64,000 bases of DNA from Roseiarcus sp963721905 (GCA_963721905.1 CAVRMF010000015.1:291522-355521); one strand, 5' to 3'; positions 9,649 through 18,721 are shown, numbered from the stretch's first letter. The notes: generated by a model not told the origin, from the sequence alone. Made by a program: numbers and translations.

Positions 9649-9804
9649 CGGTGCTCCCTTGGTGGCCCAAAGAAGCGACCTTAAATCTGGCCAGCGAAGA
9701 GACGCCCACCCTGGCGGGATCATCCCGTTGCAGGTGGCGCAATCATCTCGTTATGAGTGGCGACATCATCTCGTTAAAGGTGGCGGCTTCCGTCGGAATC
9801 AGCA

Positions 9805-11393
9805 GGTCCGAGCTGAACGAGATAGACGTTGAACGAGATCTTGCCGTTCCCCAGTGGATTATAGAACGGCCGCAGGGTGAGGCTGACATGCGCTATGATC
9901 TGCGCTGCGACGCCGACCTTGGTCGCCTCCGAGTCCTTGGTTGTCTCCGTCACGATCCTGTCCAGCGGCCCATAGAAGGCCCGAGGGTCGATCGTGGGCG
10001 CTCTTCGCGCCAGCAGAACGTCGTCGTCGTCGTCGTCGTCGTCGTTTTCGTCGTCGTCGTCGTCGTGGTCTGGCGGCGGGTCCGGGAAAGCCGCGGCGGC
10101 CTGCGCCTGGCGGGCGGCGGCCTGCGCCTGGCGGATCGCGAAGATGGCGGCCTCGGCCTCGGGCGTCCCCTGCTTCTCCAGCAACCGCATCAGGTAGCCG
10201 AAGCCTGCCCTCCCCTCCCCGCGGGTGTCCCACACCCGCTCAGCCTCTTCCTCCGGGTCGGTCCCCTCCTCCGGGTCGGTCTCTCCCTCCACCCATTCAA
10301 AGTCGTCCTCTTCCTCCGGGTCGGTTTCCTCCATCCACCGTGCGCTGAACTTAAGGAAGATGTCGCGGCCCGCCGGATCGCCGTCGAGCGACCCGTCGAT
10401 TGCATGGGCGAAATGAACCCAGTCGATACGGTCGAGATCGTTGACGATCGCCGCGACGGCCTGGCGTGTGAGCGGGACCCGAAGCTCGGGCGCTACGTTG
10501 AGCCGCCGTTCTTCCCCACCGGCGGGCGGGCGCGGCCCCGGACGCTGTCTCGACGTGAGCGTGACGCCAATCTCGGTTAGGAGCGCGTCGACATCGACCT
10601 GGCGCAGCGCGCCTTTGCACAGCAACACCGGTTTCTCGATCGGGTCGGCCATGCCGGCGGGAAATTCCGGCCGCGTGATGAAGTTGAATTGCGGTATGGC
10701 GTAGATCGCCACGTCGAGGCATTGCAGGCCCGGCAGCTGCTGGAGCGCCAGCACGATCTGCTTCTGCTCGGCGAAGGTGAGGGGGCGCTTGAGCCAGAAC
10801 GCCAGGCGGAACCAGGCGCGCCCGTTGGCCGGCTCGCCCTTCGCGTTGCGCGGCAAGCCGGACGAGCTTGTCGCATAGACGATGTGGTCGGCGTCGAACG
10901 CCGCCGGGAGCAGCTTGAGGGCCTCTTCCAGCGCAGCTTCGCCGAAATCCTCCGGGCGGTCGATCCGCATTCCCGCCTTCGTCGCCGTCAGACCATCAAA
11001 GTCCAAGAAGAGCACCCAGCACGGGAAGTCGGCGAAATTCTCCGCGGTGCGGCGATGCGCTTTGCGCCGGTCGATGAGCCTGGGCAGTAGCTTCAGGCGG
11101 CCCGCCACCAGTGCGGAACCGCCGTCCTTCATGCGGGCTCTGAGGTCGACGGCGAGGGTTTCGAGATCGGCGCAATGCGCGCTCTCGAACAAGAAAGCCT
11201 GGCGCTTCACCCCTGGCGTGACCGGCCACTTGCCGGTCGCCGCATAGACCTTGCTGAGACGCAACCGTTTGGTCGGGTCGGCGGAGGTTGAGCCCGAGGT
11301 GACCACGATTGACGCTACGTCGGCGTCGCCTTCAACCGGCGGTTCGTCCTGGGGGGTTTCATGGTTCGGGCGATTTGCGCTATGGTCATCCAT
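9805..11393 (-). pseudogene. Primase-helicase, N-terminal piece (primase and PriCT-like domains)
   Basis: It starts at ATG 11393. Residues 60-250 resemble an archaeo-eukaryotic-type primase domain, with CWVLFLDFDGL carrying an acidic motif, and GRAWFRLAFWLKRPL. Around residue 315 is a PriCT-like segment (IVNDLDRIDWVHFAHAIDGS). Acidic repeats (TDPEEE) and a run of nearly uninterrupted Asp follow, then the opening of a DUF3987-type ATPase (IAHVSLTLRPFYNPLGNG). The frame then hits the IS21 end inside the P-loop. Removal of the IS with one target copy joins it in frame to 3796 downward. The role would be replication of the island. Confidence 0.8.
10017..10068. repeat. GTC/GAC trinucleotide repeat coding for poly-aspartate
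   Basis: The plus strand reads a long run of GTC triplets broken by one TTTTC. In the primase frame it gives a stretch of about 18 residues that are nearly all Asp, with one Glu and one Asn. Such a triplet run is prone to slippage, so its length may vary between strains. Confidence 0.85.
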
Positions 11394-11572
11394 GTCAGGT
11401 TTTTCTTGAAGAGCGGCTTCCCGTCAGGGACGGCCGCTTTCTTTTTCCTGGCGGGCCAGCCGCCTCTGGGTGAACGGTTCAGTTCATGCGTTCTGCCGTC
11501 AGGAGCGCCTGCCAGACCGGCGTCAGCAGCAGCAGGTTGGCCTCGTAAGGGTCGCAGGACGCCAACCTCAGC
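11394..11572. other. Short gap with a weak stem-loop and possible micro-ORF
   Basis: A stem AGCGGC/GCCGCT followed by a T-rich tract (about 11411-11447, plus strand) resembles a terminator but has no plus-strand gene behind it. On the minus strand a TTG-started frame of 29 codons (MASCDPYEANLLLLTPVWQA and on to RMN) lies just after the 74-residue gene. It is plausible only as a coupled micro-ORF. Confidence 0.3.
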
Positions 11573-11797
11573 TCAACGCTGCGCGGCCGCTTCGACCGTA
11601 TCGCCGGGATAAATCGCCCGCCGGGGGTTCAGCTTGACGACGATGCTTTCGATTGCGTTCCAGCTCGGCCCGCGCTCGATTTTATCCTGCAGCTCCTCAA
11701 GCTCTTCGATGTGATGATTGACTTCGAACGGCCCGGCTTCGGCGCGGTAAGTGACAACCGCGATCCAGCGGAAGTGCTTTAGGTTCTGTTCTGGCAT
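11573..11797 (-). CDS. Hypothetical 74-residue protein of the replication operon
   Basis: The start at ATG 11797 (MPEQNLKHF) is preferred over one nine codons upstream because AAGGAG lies eight bases before it. The protein is small, soluble and mixed-charge, with a central helix rich in Glu (HHIEELEELQDKIERG). I do not recognise the family. It sits in a minus-strand run between the AlpA-like gene and the primase gene, so it may be an accessory factor for island replication or regulation; that is inference from position only. Confidence 0.6.
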   Translation of the reverse strand: MPEQNLKHFRWIAVVTYRAEAGPFEVNHHIEELEELQDKIERGPSWNAIESIVVKLNPRRAIYPGDTVEAAAQR

Positions 11798-11861
11798 TGT
11801 CATTGCTCCTTGGGCGTCAGTCATTCGAGGTAGCGATCGACGGTGATCCGGTCCCTGCGCG

Positions 11862-12254
11862 TCAGTGTGTGCGCCTATCGGGAGCCCTTTCCTGCTCTAG
11901 GATCTCCATGATGACGTCGCACCGGATCGGGCTCGCCCCCCGGACGATCAGGTCGAACAGAATCGACGCGCCGTGCTCTGTCGCGGCGGCTTCACGCACC
12001 TGTTCGGCGCACGGCGAAGCCGGAATCTCGAACGGCGAGCGAACCCTAAGTCCCGTAATGATTTGCTTGACCGCCACCATGTCGAGGGTTGGATCGTCCC
12101 TCGACCCGAACTCTTCGCCCGGAAAGCGGTCGCGAACCCGATGCGACCGGTCGGGCCGCCGCTTGAACCATTCGGCGTCGTTCCGCGCCCAGTTGGTCGG
12201 TCGAGTGAAGAGACCGACGGTTGCGTTCAGGTATCGCCGCCCCGCTCGGTTCAT
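11862..12254 (-). CDS. Hypothetical 130-residue protein of the replication operon
   Basis: The frame starts at ATG 12254, overlapping the stop of the preceding 46-residue gene (ATGA), which supports it as a real, coupled gene. The protein is basic at the front (MNRAGRRYLNATVGLFTRPT) and ends in a helix-rich tail. No known motif or membrane segment is seen. It lies in the same minus-strand operon as the AlpA-like protein and the primase. Confidence 0.55.
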   Translation of the reverse strand: MNRAGRRYLNATVGLFTRPTNWARNDAEWFKRRPDRSHRVRDRFPGEEFGSRDDPTLDMVAVKQIITGLRVRSPFEIPASPCAEQVREAAATEHGASILFDLIVRGASPIRCDVIMEILEQERAPDRRTH

Positions 12255-12391
12255 GCGAGGCGCTCCGCAGCGATCCTTGCGTCGGCATGGCGCTTGGCGG
12301 TAAATTCATGGTCGAGCGCTTTGGCCGGCAGCTCTGGGAGGTCGTCGCCCGCATCACGCGGGGGCGGCTTCCCTCTGGGGGAAGCATTCAC
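12251..12391 (-). CDS. Hypothetical 46-residue protein, coupled on both sides
   Basis: A GTG start at 12391 overlaps the TGA of the AlpA-like gene, and its own stop overlaps the ATG of the 130-residue gene. The sequence is charged (LPELPAKALDHEFTAKRHAD, then ARIAAERLA) with a helical second half. The tight overlaps on both sides are the main argument that it is translated; it is too small for domain recognition. Confidence 0.45.
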   Translation of the reverse strand: MNASPRGKPPPRDAGDDLPELPAKALDHEFTAKRHADARIAAERLA

Positions 12392-12594
12392 ACCGTCTCC
12401 TCGTTCTTGGCCTCGGCTTCAGCCACCACCCTCCGCACATATTCCTTAAGTGAACTGTATATGGTCCGAGACAGCTTTCCCTTGCCGATCGTCTGGATTT
12501 CGCCGCGCTTGATCAGGTTAGAATAGTGACCATCGCCAACGCCGATGAGCCGCTTCCCTTCGGCGTGCCTGATAAAAAAGGGCTCCATTTCCAT
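12388..12594 (-). CDS. AlpA-like small DNA-binding protein
   Basis: The start at ATG 12594 follows a strong GGAGGAG site; a longer frame exists upstream but looks non-coding. The 68-residue protein resembles island excisionase/AlpA-type helix-turn-helix proteins: a putative recognition region VGDGHYSNLIKRGEIQTIGK is followed by a basic strand and a C-terminal helix (SSLKEYVRRVVAEAEAKNEE). Such proteins control integrase or replication genes. It is first in a minus-strand operon and lies beside iteron-like repeats and a palindrome at 12739-12849, plausible binding sites. Confidence 0.6.
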   Translation of the reverse strand: MEMEPFFIRHAEGKRLIGVGDGHYSNLIKRGEIQTIGKGKLSRTIYSSLKEYVRRVVAEAEAKNEETV

Positions 12595-12738
12595 GGACTC
12601 CTCCCGCTTAGCTTCATATGAGGGATCAAACCACCAATTCGGCGACTTTGCAAGTATTAATATGCGAAGATATGCTATATGGTAGGCAACTCGTTCAAAT
12701 ATACAAAGTCGATAAATTGGCTTATTAACAACTAGCCA
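12595..12738. promoter_or_regulatory. AT-rich upstream region of the AlpA-like operon
   Basis: The segment is clearly more AT-rich than its surroundings (many ATAT and TTAATA steps) and lies directly before the AlpA-like gene. It is the likely promoter region, and it separates the gene from the direct repeats. No exact -35/-10 pair could be fixed with confidence. Confidence 0.4.
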
Positions 12739-12849
12739 CCAATCAGTTAGCGCATGTGCAACAAGTGCACCGCAATTTGTTAGCCACATCGCAACAAGGC
12801 TACCAATCTGTTGGCCCAATCGCAACACAAGGCCACTGTGAACACAGTG
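12739..12849. repeat. Three iteron-like repeats and a palindrome
   Basis: Three imperfect direct repeats start at 12739, 12772 and 12803, each reading roughly CCAATCTGTTAGCC, then four to five bases, then GCAACA. Their spacing is 33 and 31 bp. Right after them is a perfect palindrome, CACTGTG-AA-CACAGTG (12834-12849). The layout (repeats, palindrome and AT-rich DNA next to a DNA-binding gene and a primase operon) is that of an iteron origin or a multi-site operator. Confidence 0.6.
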
Positions 12850-13142
12850 AGTTGGCGGTTTAACAACTTAATTGCCAACGCACTTGGCCCTCCTGGCATA
12901 GCTTGCCGCGCGTTGGAATCGAAGAGCCAATCGATGGCGTCCTCATCCGGGGGCCAAGGGCGAGCGTGTTGCGCAATCTCGGCCCTTCAGGGCCGAGAGG
13001 ATTTCAGAGCGTGCGGAGTGCTTCCAGGCCGCCTCCGGCCTGACCGTTCATCCGCCGTCCTGCCCCGCCAGCTGCTGCTGCAGCGCCGCCAGGGCATGCC
13101 TATCGAGTGCGCTTTGTGTTATAGCGACGTGCGGGAGGAAAG
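12850..13142. other. Intergenic stretch
   Basis: No gene is supportable. Two short inverted repeats (CGGCCCTTCAGGGCCG near 12980, and GGCCGCCTCCGGCC near 13028) could form hairpins. A GGGAGGAAAG site at the right end belongs to the gene starting at 13143. Confidence 0.35.
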
Positions 13143-13844
13143 GTGTCTTCAAGCGAGCGAACCGATGACCGATCCTGATCTCGAAGGTCTACGCCACCCC
13201 CCAGTCCCAAGGCGCGCGCCCCTGCTCACGACTGGTCCCATCCCGCCGTCAGCCCGGGCGACGCGGCGCAACCTGGCCGCTGGGCCGAACCGCCACCCCC
13301 TCGCCGTCCCGACTTTACCGAACTCATGCAAGCCAAGCGCGGCCTTTTCGCCGACCCGCTTGTCTGCGAGCGACTTGAGGCCCTCCTTGTTCGCCGCATT
13401 GCGGAGCGGGACGCCGAGCAGGGCTTGAGCCGCAGCGAGCGGGACCGGCTCGTTTGCACGCGAGCGAAACCGCGACGGCAGGAGTTCGCCGACGCGCTCG
13501 GGCTTGGTCTCGGCCAGGGCTTCGACCTCAACGCGATCTCGCGCCGGCCCATTCCCATGGATTGGGCGTGGGGGCTCCTGGAGTGGCGCAGCCACTCTCC
13601 CCGTGACTTGAGCGCCGGCTTCATCGACGACGCCGCAGCCTGGCTTCGCGACGGCGACGGCAGGCCGGCCGCGGTCGCGGTGCAGCCCGGCTTTCTCGAC
13701 TGCGAGGCCGCGTTCCTTTCCGGTTGCGTCGCGCGGGTGGCGTACAGGCGAGGAATTGACATCCTCCAGCTCCCGGAGGAGCTGGGCTGGCACGGCCGTT
13801 CCGGCGCTCCGCGCGCGCTTGTGCTCTGGGCTCCAGCCTCCTGA
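13143..13844 (+). pseudogene. Hypothetical island protein with an in-frame stop
   Basis: A GTG at 13143 sits behind a good GGGAGGAAAG site and opens a frame that continues to 13844, but a TGA at 13176-13178 interrupts it after 11 codons. Beyond the stop the frame is coding-like throughout (PDFTELMQAKRGLFADPL near 13310, later PMDWAWGLLEW). The first internal ATG is at 13326, giving a 172-residue version without a ribosome site. I do not recognise the family. Either the stop is a mutation, or translation starts internally. Confidence 0.45.
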
Positions 13845-13922
13845 CCGCCTCGTCCTGCTGGACGGCGGGCTTTGGCTGGGCGTAAGCCTTGCAGCTCCCG
13901 TTATGAAGGGAGCTTCATCGCC

Positions 13923-14258
13923 ATGTTCGTCACTCTGTTCGGCCCCACGAGCCATGAAGCCCGCGATGCGCCCGACGCCGCGGAGCTGGCCGAGGAGGTC
14001 ATCCTGACGATGGTCGAGCGCTCCAAAGGTCTCGGCGTCGACACCGGCGACGTCGCCTCCCTGGTGGCGCTCGATCTGGTCGCGAGCCTCGCGGCCTACA
14101 ATCGCGCCCCCTTGGCGGTCATCCTGGCGGCGATCGCCGAAGCCGCCCCGACCCGCGAGGCGCTCCTTCGCGACGCCAACCGGCGCGGCGAGCGGCCGCC
14201 GCCCTTGAGTGTCGCCAGGTTGACTGCGATCGCTCCCGACGCCTGCCGGCTGCACTGA
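13923..14258 (+). CDS. Hypothetical 111-residue helical protein
   Basis: The start at ATG 13923 follows GGGAG. The protein is Ala-rich and helical, with an acidic front (HEARDAPDAAELAEEVILTM) and a hydrophobic helix (VASLVALDLVASLAAYN) that is probably packed rather than membrane-spanning. It has no recognised domain. It follows the interrupted gene at 13143 by about 80 bases on the same strand and may share its promoter. Confidence 0.5.
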   Translation: MFVTLFGPTSHEARDAPDAAELAEEVILTMVERSKGLGVDTGDVASLVALDLVASLAAYNRAPLAVILAAIAEAAPTREALLRDANRRGERPPPLSVARLTAIAPDACRLH

Positions 14259-14472
14259 CTCAAGTCGGGCCAATTGCCCTCTCCGACCGAAAAAGATGCT
14301 AGTTTCTGCTCCTCGAACTTAACTCCTGCTGAGCGGCCCCGAGGGCGATCGGGGAAGAAATGTTGCGAAACGAATACCTCACTTGGAGACGCCGGTACGA
14401 GCCGGAAAATGTAAGGCTTATAGTTGTCGCTGAGTGAGACGAAAGGTTCGTGTCCAGAAGAGGGGGTAGCCA

Positions 14473-14949
14473 ATGACAGCCGAAATATATCATCTGTCGG
14501 TGCCACCGCCGATAATGAAGCCGAACTTTTGGCTTTACGCGTGGCGGGTTGGGCTGCCTTCAGGCGGCTACACCCACTACGTGGGGATGACCGGCGACAC
14601 CGGGTCTGCTCATGCGCAATCGGCTGCAAACCGTGTTGCCGCGCATCTCGGCTTCGGCATCGCCAATGCGCTTCGTAAATACGTCCATCGGAAAAAACAA
14701 ATTCATCTTGAAGACTGCCGCTCGTTGGATTTTTTCGCCTTTGGGCCGGTGTATCCGAAGCCCGCGCCCGCTGATTATTCAACTATGCGCGGCAAGGTCG
14801 CGGCCCTGGAAAAGCACTTGTGGGAACGAATGCAAGCTAGCGGCTATGAGATGCTGAACGACCCGCCGCGCACAAAGACCATCCTCGACCTGGCTCGTTG
14901 GAATGAGGTTTGCGCTTCGTTTCAAAGGTGCTTCGCGGAGCTTCGCTAA
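14473..14949 (+). CDS. GIY-YIG-like domain protein
   Basis: The protein has 158 residues, with the start at ATG 14473 behind GAGGGGG. The front resembles a GIY-YIG nuclease fold: a first strand FWLYAWRV, then THYVGMTGD in the place of the YIG strand, followed by NRVAAHLG, where an Arg and a His are expected. The middle and tail (LRKYVHRKKQIHLED, then KVAALEKHLWERM) fit the helical part, with a Glu that could hold the metal. The canonical GIY is altered to LYA, so activity is uncertain. Such nucleases occur on mobile islands. Confidence 0.5.
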   Translation: MTAEIYHLSVPPPIMKPNFWLYAWRVGLPSGGYTHYVGMTGDTGSAHAQSAANRVAAHLGFGIANALRKYVHRKKQIHLEDCRSLDFFAFGPVYPKPAPADYSTMRGKVAALEKHLWERMQASGYEMLNDPPRTKTILDLARWNEVCASFQRCFAELR

Positions 14950-15152
14950 AAGCCAGCCCGCGGGTCCCAAACGCTCCGCATGACCGCAACCGGGGTCACA
15001 AGCGGCCAATCAGGCGGTGTCGGTGCGGCACACCGGCCATTCTATATGTTGTGGCTGATAGGCACGCATCATTCCTCATGGCAGCCGCCCGAATTGGCCG
15101 AGGCCAGACTGGTTGCTCGACCAGGAAATCGAATGAGGGAGGAAGCCGGTTC

Positions 15153-15521
15153 ATGCACGGGAATTTGGTGGAGCTGGCGCAGCGGTTCGTCCGCCTGTCA
15201 GGCGAGTTGGACGCGACCGGCGACGCCGAGAAGCGGCTGTTGTTGAACGGGGCCGGGCAAAACGAAACCCCTACGCCAGCCAGGCGGCCCGGCGCGAAGG
15301 GGCCGCAGCCGAGCCACCCGAAGGCGCTTCGGGCGGTTCAAGTCGGGCAAACAATCCTCGAACTCTTGCGGTCGTCGCCGGGATTACGAACGGCGGCGAC
15401 CGCCAGGGCGACGGCGGCGGGAAGGTCGACGACGGTCGAGCGATTGAAACGCCTTCAGGCGAAAGGCTTGATCGAGCGCGCCGGCCACGGCCCCGGCCCC
15501 GGGTGGCGAGCGGCGGCCTGA
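15153..15521 (+). CDS. Small protein with a C-terminal winged-helix-like domain
   Basis: The start at ATG 15153 follows GAGGGAGGAAG. The protein has 122 residues. The N-terminal helix (LVELAQRFVRLSGELD) is followed by a Pro-rich linker and a C-terminal segment that reads like a winged helix: QTILELLRSSPGLRTAATA, then VERLKRLQAKGLIERAGHG. This could be a local transcriptional regulator of island genes. The assignment rests on the pattern of the recognition helix and wing only. Confidence 0.5.
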   Translation: MHGNLVELAQRFVRLSGELDATGDAEKRLLLNGAGQNETPTPARRPGAKGPQPSHPKALRAVQVGQTILELLRSSPGLRTAATARATAAGRSTTVERLKRLQAKGLIERAGHGPGPGWRAAA

Positions 15522-15922
15522 CGGCCGAGGAGATCGCCGATCTGCTCGCGCCTGGTCCGGCTTGCGCCCCATGCGAACCCTGGATCAAGCCGCTCACGGC
15601 TTGTGGCTTCCGCGGCGAGGCGACGTCGGGCGCACGCTTCGGCTGAGAAGTCCATCGCGAACTCCGTAAAAGGCAAGTGGCAGCCGGCGTGTTTGGTACC
15701 GGTTCTTGTGGCTACACACGGGTAGCTCTGAACGTTATGAAAGGCCGCCTGTGCGCCCAACGTTAGGGCTCCGGCCGCGTCCCCGTGGCGGTCACAAGCC
15801 CTCGCCGCATGGGCTTATTGCGCGCGCGCTGACGCCTGCATAGTGCCCCTCAAGCGCGGATAGACCGGCCAGTCGATAAGCGACGAGCATCGCACCCGCT
15901 CCCGCTTCCGCGCCCTCCCGCA
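15522..15922. other. Stretch without a confident gene
   Basis: A GTG-started frame at 15503-15646 (MASGGLTAEEIADLLAPG and onward, 47 codons) overlaps the previous gene and could be a coupled small protein, but it lacks a ribosome site. The rest, up to the stop of the TPR gene at 15923, shows nothing supportable. Confidence 0.3.
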
Positions 15923-18519
15923 TCATCGGCCCTTGAACCGATCGCGGATCGCTTTGGCCTTCGCCAATTGCTCCGAAAAATACGCAGACGATTGCTCCTC
16001 GCCGCCCGACCTCAGTGTCTCATATGCTGTCTCAATCTGCCGCACTGCTGTCTCCGCGACGACCAGATCGTTGCTACGGTCCGCGATCAGCATCAGGGCG
16101 ACCCCCTGATTGCCATAGGTAGCCGCCCATCGGAGCGGAACCCGCTCGCGCGTCCGCTCCTCCAGCGCCGCGCGATAGGCCGCGACCGCCTCCTCAAGCC
16201 GCGCCGTGCCGCTCTCCCGCTGGCCGAGCAATGCGAGCGCATTGCCAAGATTGCTCCGCGTCGCCGCCCAGTCGAGCGGAACCCGCTCGCGCGTCAGCTC
16301 CTCCAGCGCCGCGCGATAGGCCGCGACCGCCTCCTCAAGCCGCGCGGTGCTGCTCTGCAGCTGCCCGATCATTGTGAGCGTGTGGCCGAGATTGGTCTGC
16401 GTCCTCGCCCAGTCGAGCGGAACCCGCTCGCGCGTCCACTCCTCCAGCGCCGCGCGATGGCCGCAACCGCCTCCTCAAGCCGCGCCGTGCCGCTCTCCCG
16501 CTGGCCGAGCAATGCGAGCGCATTGCCGAGATGGGTCTGCGTCCTCGCCCAGTCGAGCGGAACCCGCTCGCGCGTCAGCTCCTCCAGCCCTGCGTGATAG
16601 GCCGCGACTGCCTCCTCAAGCCGCGCCGTGCCGCTTTCCCGCTCGCCGTGCTTCGCGAGCGCATCGCCGAGATTGGTCTGCGTCCTCGCCCAGTCGAGCG
16701 GAACCCGCTCGCGCGTCAGCTCCTCCAGCGCTGCGCGATGGGCCGCGGCCGCCTCCTCAAGCCGCGCCGTGCCGCTCTCCCGCTCGCCGAGCCTCCCGAG
16801 CGCATTGGCGAGATTGTTCTGCGTCGCCGCCCAGTCGAGCGGAACCCGCTCGCGCGTCCGCTCCTCCAGCGCTGCGCGATAGGCCGCGACCGCCTCCTCA
16901 AGCCGCGCCGTGCCGCTCTCCCGCTGGCCGAGCAATGCGAGCGCATTGCCAAGATTGTTCTGCGTCGCCGCCCAGTCGAGCGGGTTCCGCTCGCGCGTCA
17001 GCTCCTCCAGCGCCGCGTGATAGGCCGCGACCGCCTCCTCAAGCCGCGCCGTGCTGCTCTCCCGCTGCCCGATCATTGTGAGCGTGTGGCCGAGATTGGT
17101 CTGCGTCCTCGCCCAGTCGAGCGGAACCCGCTCGCGCGTCCGCTCCGCCAGCGCCGCGCGATAGGCCGCGACCGCCTCCTCAAGCCGCGCCGTGCCGCTC
17201 TCCCGCTCGCCGAGCCTCCCGAGCGCATTGGCGAGATTGTTCTGCGTCGCCGCCCAGTCGAGCGGAACCCGCTCGCGCGTCAGCTCCTCCAGCGCCGCGC
17301 GATAGGCCGCGACCGCCTCCTCAAGCCCCGCCGTGCCGCTCTCCCGCTGGCCGAGCAATGCGAGCGCATTGCCAAGATTGGTCTGGGCTTTGCCTCGCTC
17401 ATCGGCGGATGCAGCAAGAGCCAATAGCTTGCGCCTCAGGGCGATCAAAGCGACGAGATGCACATTGCTTCCGCGATCGCGGCCGTAGTTTTCGAGCGTC
17501 TCCGCTTCCGCATTGAGGAATGTCGCGATCGTCGCCGCATCCTCCCCGTGGAGGGCTTCGGCCAGAGCAACAACAGCGTCGCCAGCAGCTTCGCCGTCGT
17601 AGGCGGCAAGCGCTATGTCGCGCTCGCGATTGTAGAGTAGCGTCGCGCCCGCGACATAACGCTCGCGGCGCTCCTCTTCCTCGCGCCGCATCTCCTCGGC
17701 GGCCCTGCGCAAAGTAGCGCGGGCAAGGCGCGATTGGCCTTGATCGACTTGCGCCCGCGCCTTCGCCAGGGCCGCGTCGACACTGGCGTCGATATTGGTC
17801 TCGATCGGTCGACCGGCGATCTCCGTTTCATAGATTTCGATGGCCCTCTGCACCTGCTGTTTCATGCCGTCAAAATCGAGTGCTTTGTCGCCGGCGACGC
17901 GCTTGGCCATTTCCTTGATGAAGCCTTCGGCGACGTCCCGTTCGCGCGCCGTCTGCTCGGCATAATCCTTGACCAGCAAATCGAGGATCGCCGAGTAGGC
18001 GATGTGCTTGGCGAGATCGTCGCGGTTCCTGAAGGTGCAGCCGGAATAGCGGGCCATCGCTTTGAGCCGCGCTAGATGCGTGGCTTGTGCGACGCGCGAG
18101 GCGTCTGTCGGCGTGTATTTCGGGCCGCGTTTGGCGCTATCGGCCGCTTCCGCGATGAACAATCGCTTGCCGTGGTGAAGCGCGAGCCAAGCCTCCCACT
18201 GCGTGTAGGAAACGCCGGACCCATTTCTGAGCGCCTCGCCGAGGGGCGGCAGTTTGTACTCAAGATCGGGATATTTCGCGCGCAACGCATCCAGCGCGTG
18301 CTCGCCCGGAGCGGAGCCGGTCATGTCGCCGACGAGATGCACCACGGCGTCGCAATGGGCGATATAGACATCAAGCTTGTCGAGCGTGTCGCCGCCGAGG
18401 TCCTTGAAATCCTCCTGCACTTTCACCGAGACATTGTGCCGGGTCAGGTCGGCGCGCAGTTGATCGCGGTAAGCGCGGAACTCATCGGAAACCGCCGAAA
18501 GAAAGACGCTTATCGACAT
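15923..18519 (-). pseudogene. DUF4062 protein with TPR repeats, one frameshift
   Basis: It starts at ATG 18519. Residues 1-150 form a DUF4062-type domain (MSISVFLSAVSDEFRAYRDQ, then HCDAVVHLVGD), a fold found at the front of NLR-like and signalling proteins. A charged coiled-coil region follows at about 220-330. Then come about nine tetratricopeptide-type units of 47 residues built on NLGNALALLGQRESGTARLE. A one-base deletion at about 16457 (CTAT to CAT) breaks the frame in unit seven; restoring it gives about 865 residues. The start overlaps the stop of the small upstream gene by ten bases, so it belongs to the operon with the PqqD-domain gene. A defence or sensing role is possible but unproven. 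Confidence 0.7.
16050..17390. repeat. Tandem 141-bp repeats in the TPR gene
   Basis: About nine copies of a 141-bp unit encode 47-residue TPR modules. Copies fall into types (LGNALALLGQ, LANALGRLGE, LGHTLTMIG) arranged so that some recur every three units (423 bp). This indicates segmental duplication by unequal recombination in addition to single-unit copying. Confidence 0.85.
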
Positions 18520-18721
18520 GCGCCCTCCCGCCGTGCAATCCGCAAGATAACGTCGCTATAGCTCTCCCCCGGCGTCGCCCGAGTCTGTCGACCCAGACCT
18601 CGTCCAGCCAGACGGTGCGTTGACCGCGGTCTTTGAAGTAGGGTTCGACGGCCACCGAGCCGAGCGGGAGCGTTCGGGCAATTGCCTCGTAGGCGGCGAC
18701 GCTGATCGCGATCTTGATCAC
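18510..18721 (-). pseudogene. Frameshifted paralogue of the small protein at 20288-20509
   Basis: A GTG start at 18721 overlaps the TGA of the PqqD-domain gene. The first 48 residues (VIKIAISVAAYEAIARTLPL, then VWLDEVWVDRLG) are clearly homologous to the intact protein at 20288-20509. A seven-base deletion near 18570 then shifts the frame; the conserved tail (GESYSDVILRIARREGACR) continues in the second frame to TAA at 18510, overlapping the DUF4062 gene. The family is unknown to me. Its position suggests that it links translation of its two neighbours. Confidence 0.6.

Larger units (their letters stand above)
3806..9804. mobile_element. IS21-family element, interrupted by a RIT element
   Basis: The ends match as inverted repeats: TGCGGATTCCGACGAAAGC on the left and TGCTGATTCCGACGGAAGC on the reverse strand at the right. 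Just inside each end lie repeated blocks of the type GGTGGCG-ATCATC-CGTTA, typical of IS21 multi-site ends. The sequence GGTCCGAGC directly repeats at 3797-3805 and 9805-9813 as the target duplication; its exact length is ambiguous because neighbouring bases also match. The element carries istB and a split istA. It sits in the primase-helicase gene exactly at the codons for the P-loop-like motif. Confidence 0.85.

Noticed and set aside
13149..14273. Minus-strand frame of 374 codons
   Set aside because: It is opposite two better-supported plus-strand genes with ribosome sites; composition is shadow-like.
16050..17390. Regular repeats that could suggest a CRISPR array
   Set aside because: The unit is 141 bp, continuous, without spacers, and codes for TPR modules.
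16531..17427. Plus-strand repetitive frames opposite the TPR gene
   Set aside because: The repeat is explained by the TPR units on the minus strand; the plus-strand translations are low-complexity Arg/Pro/Ala.
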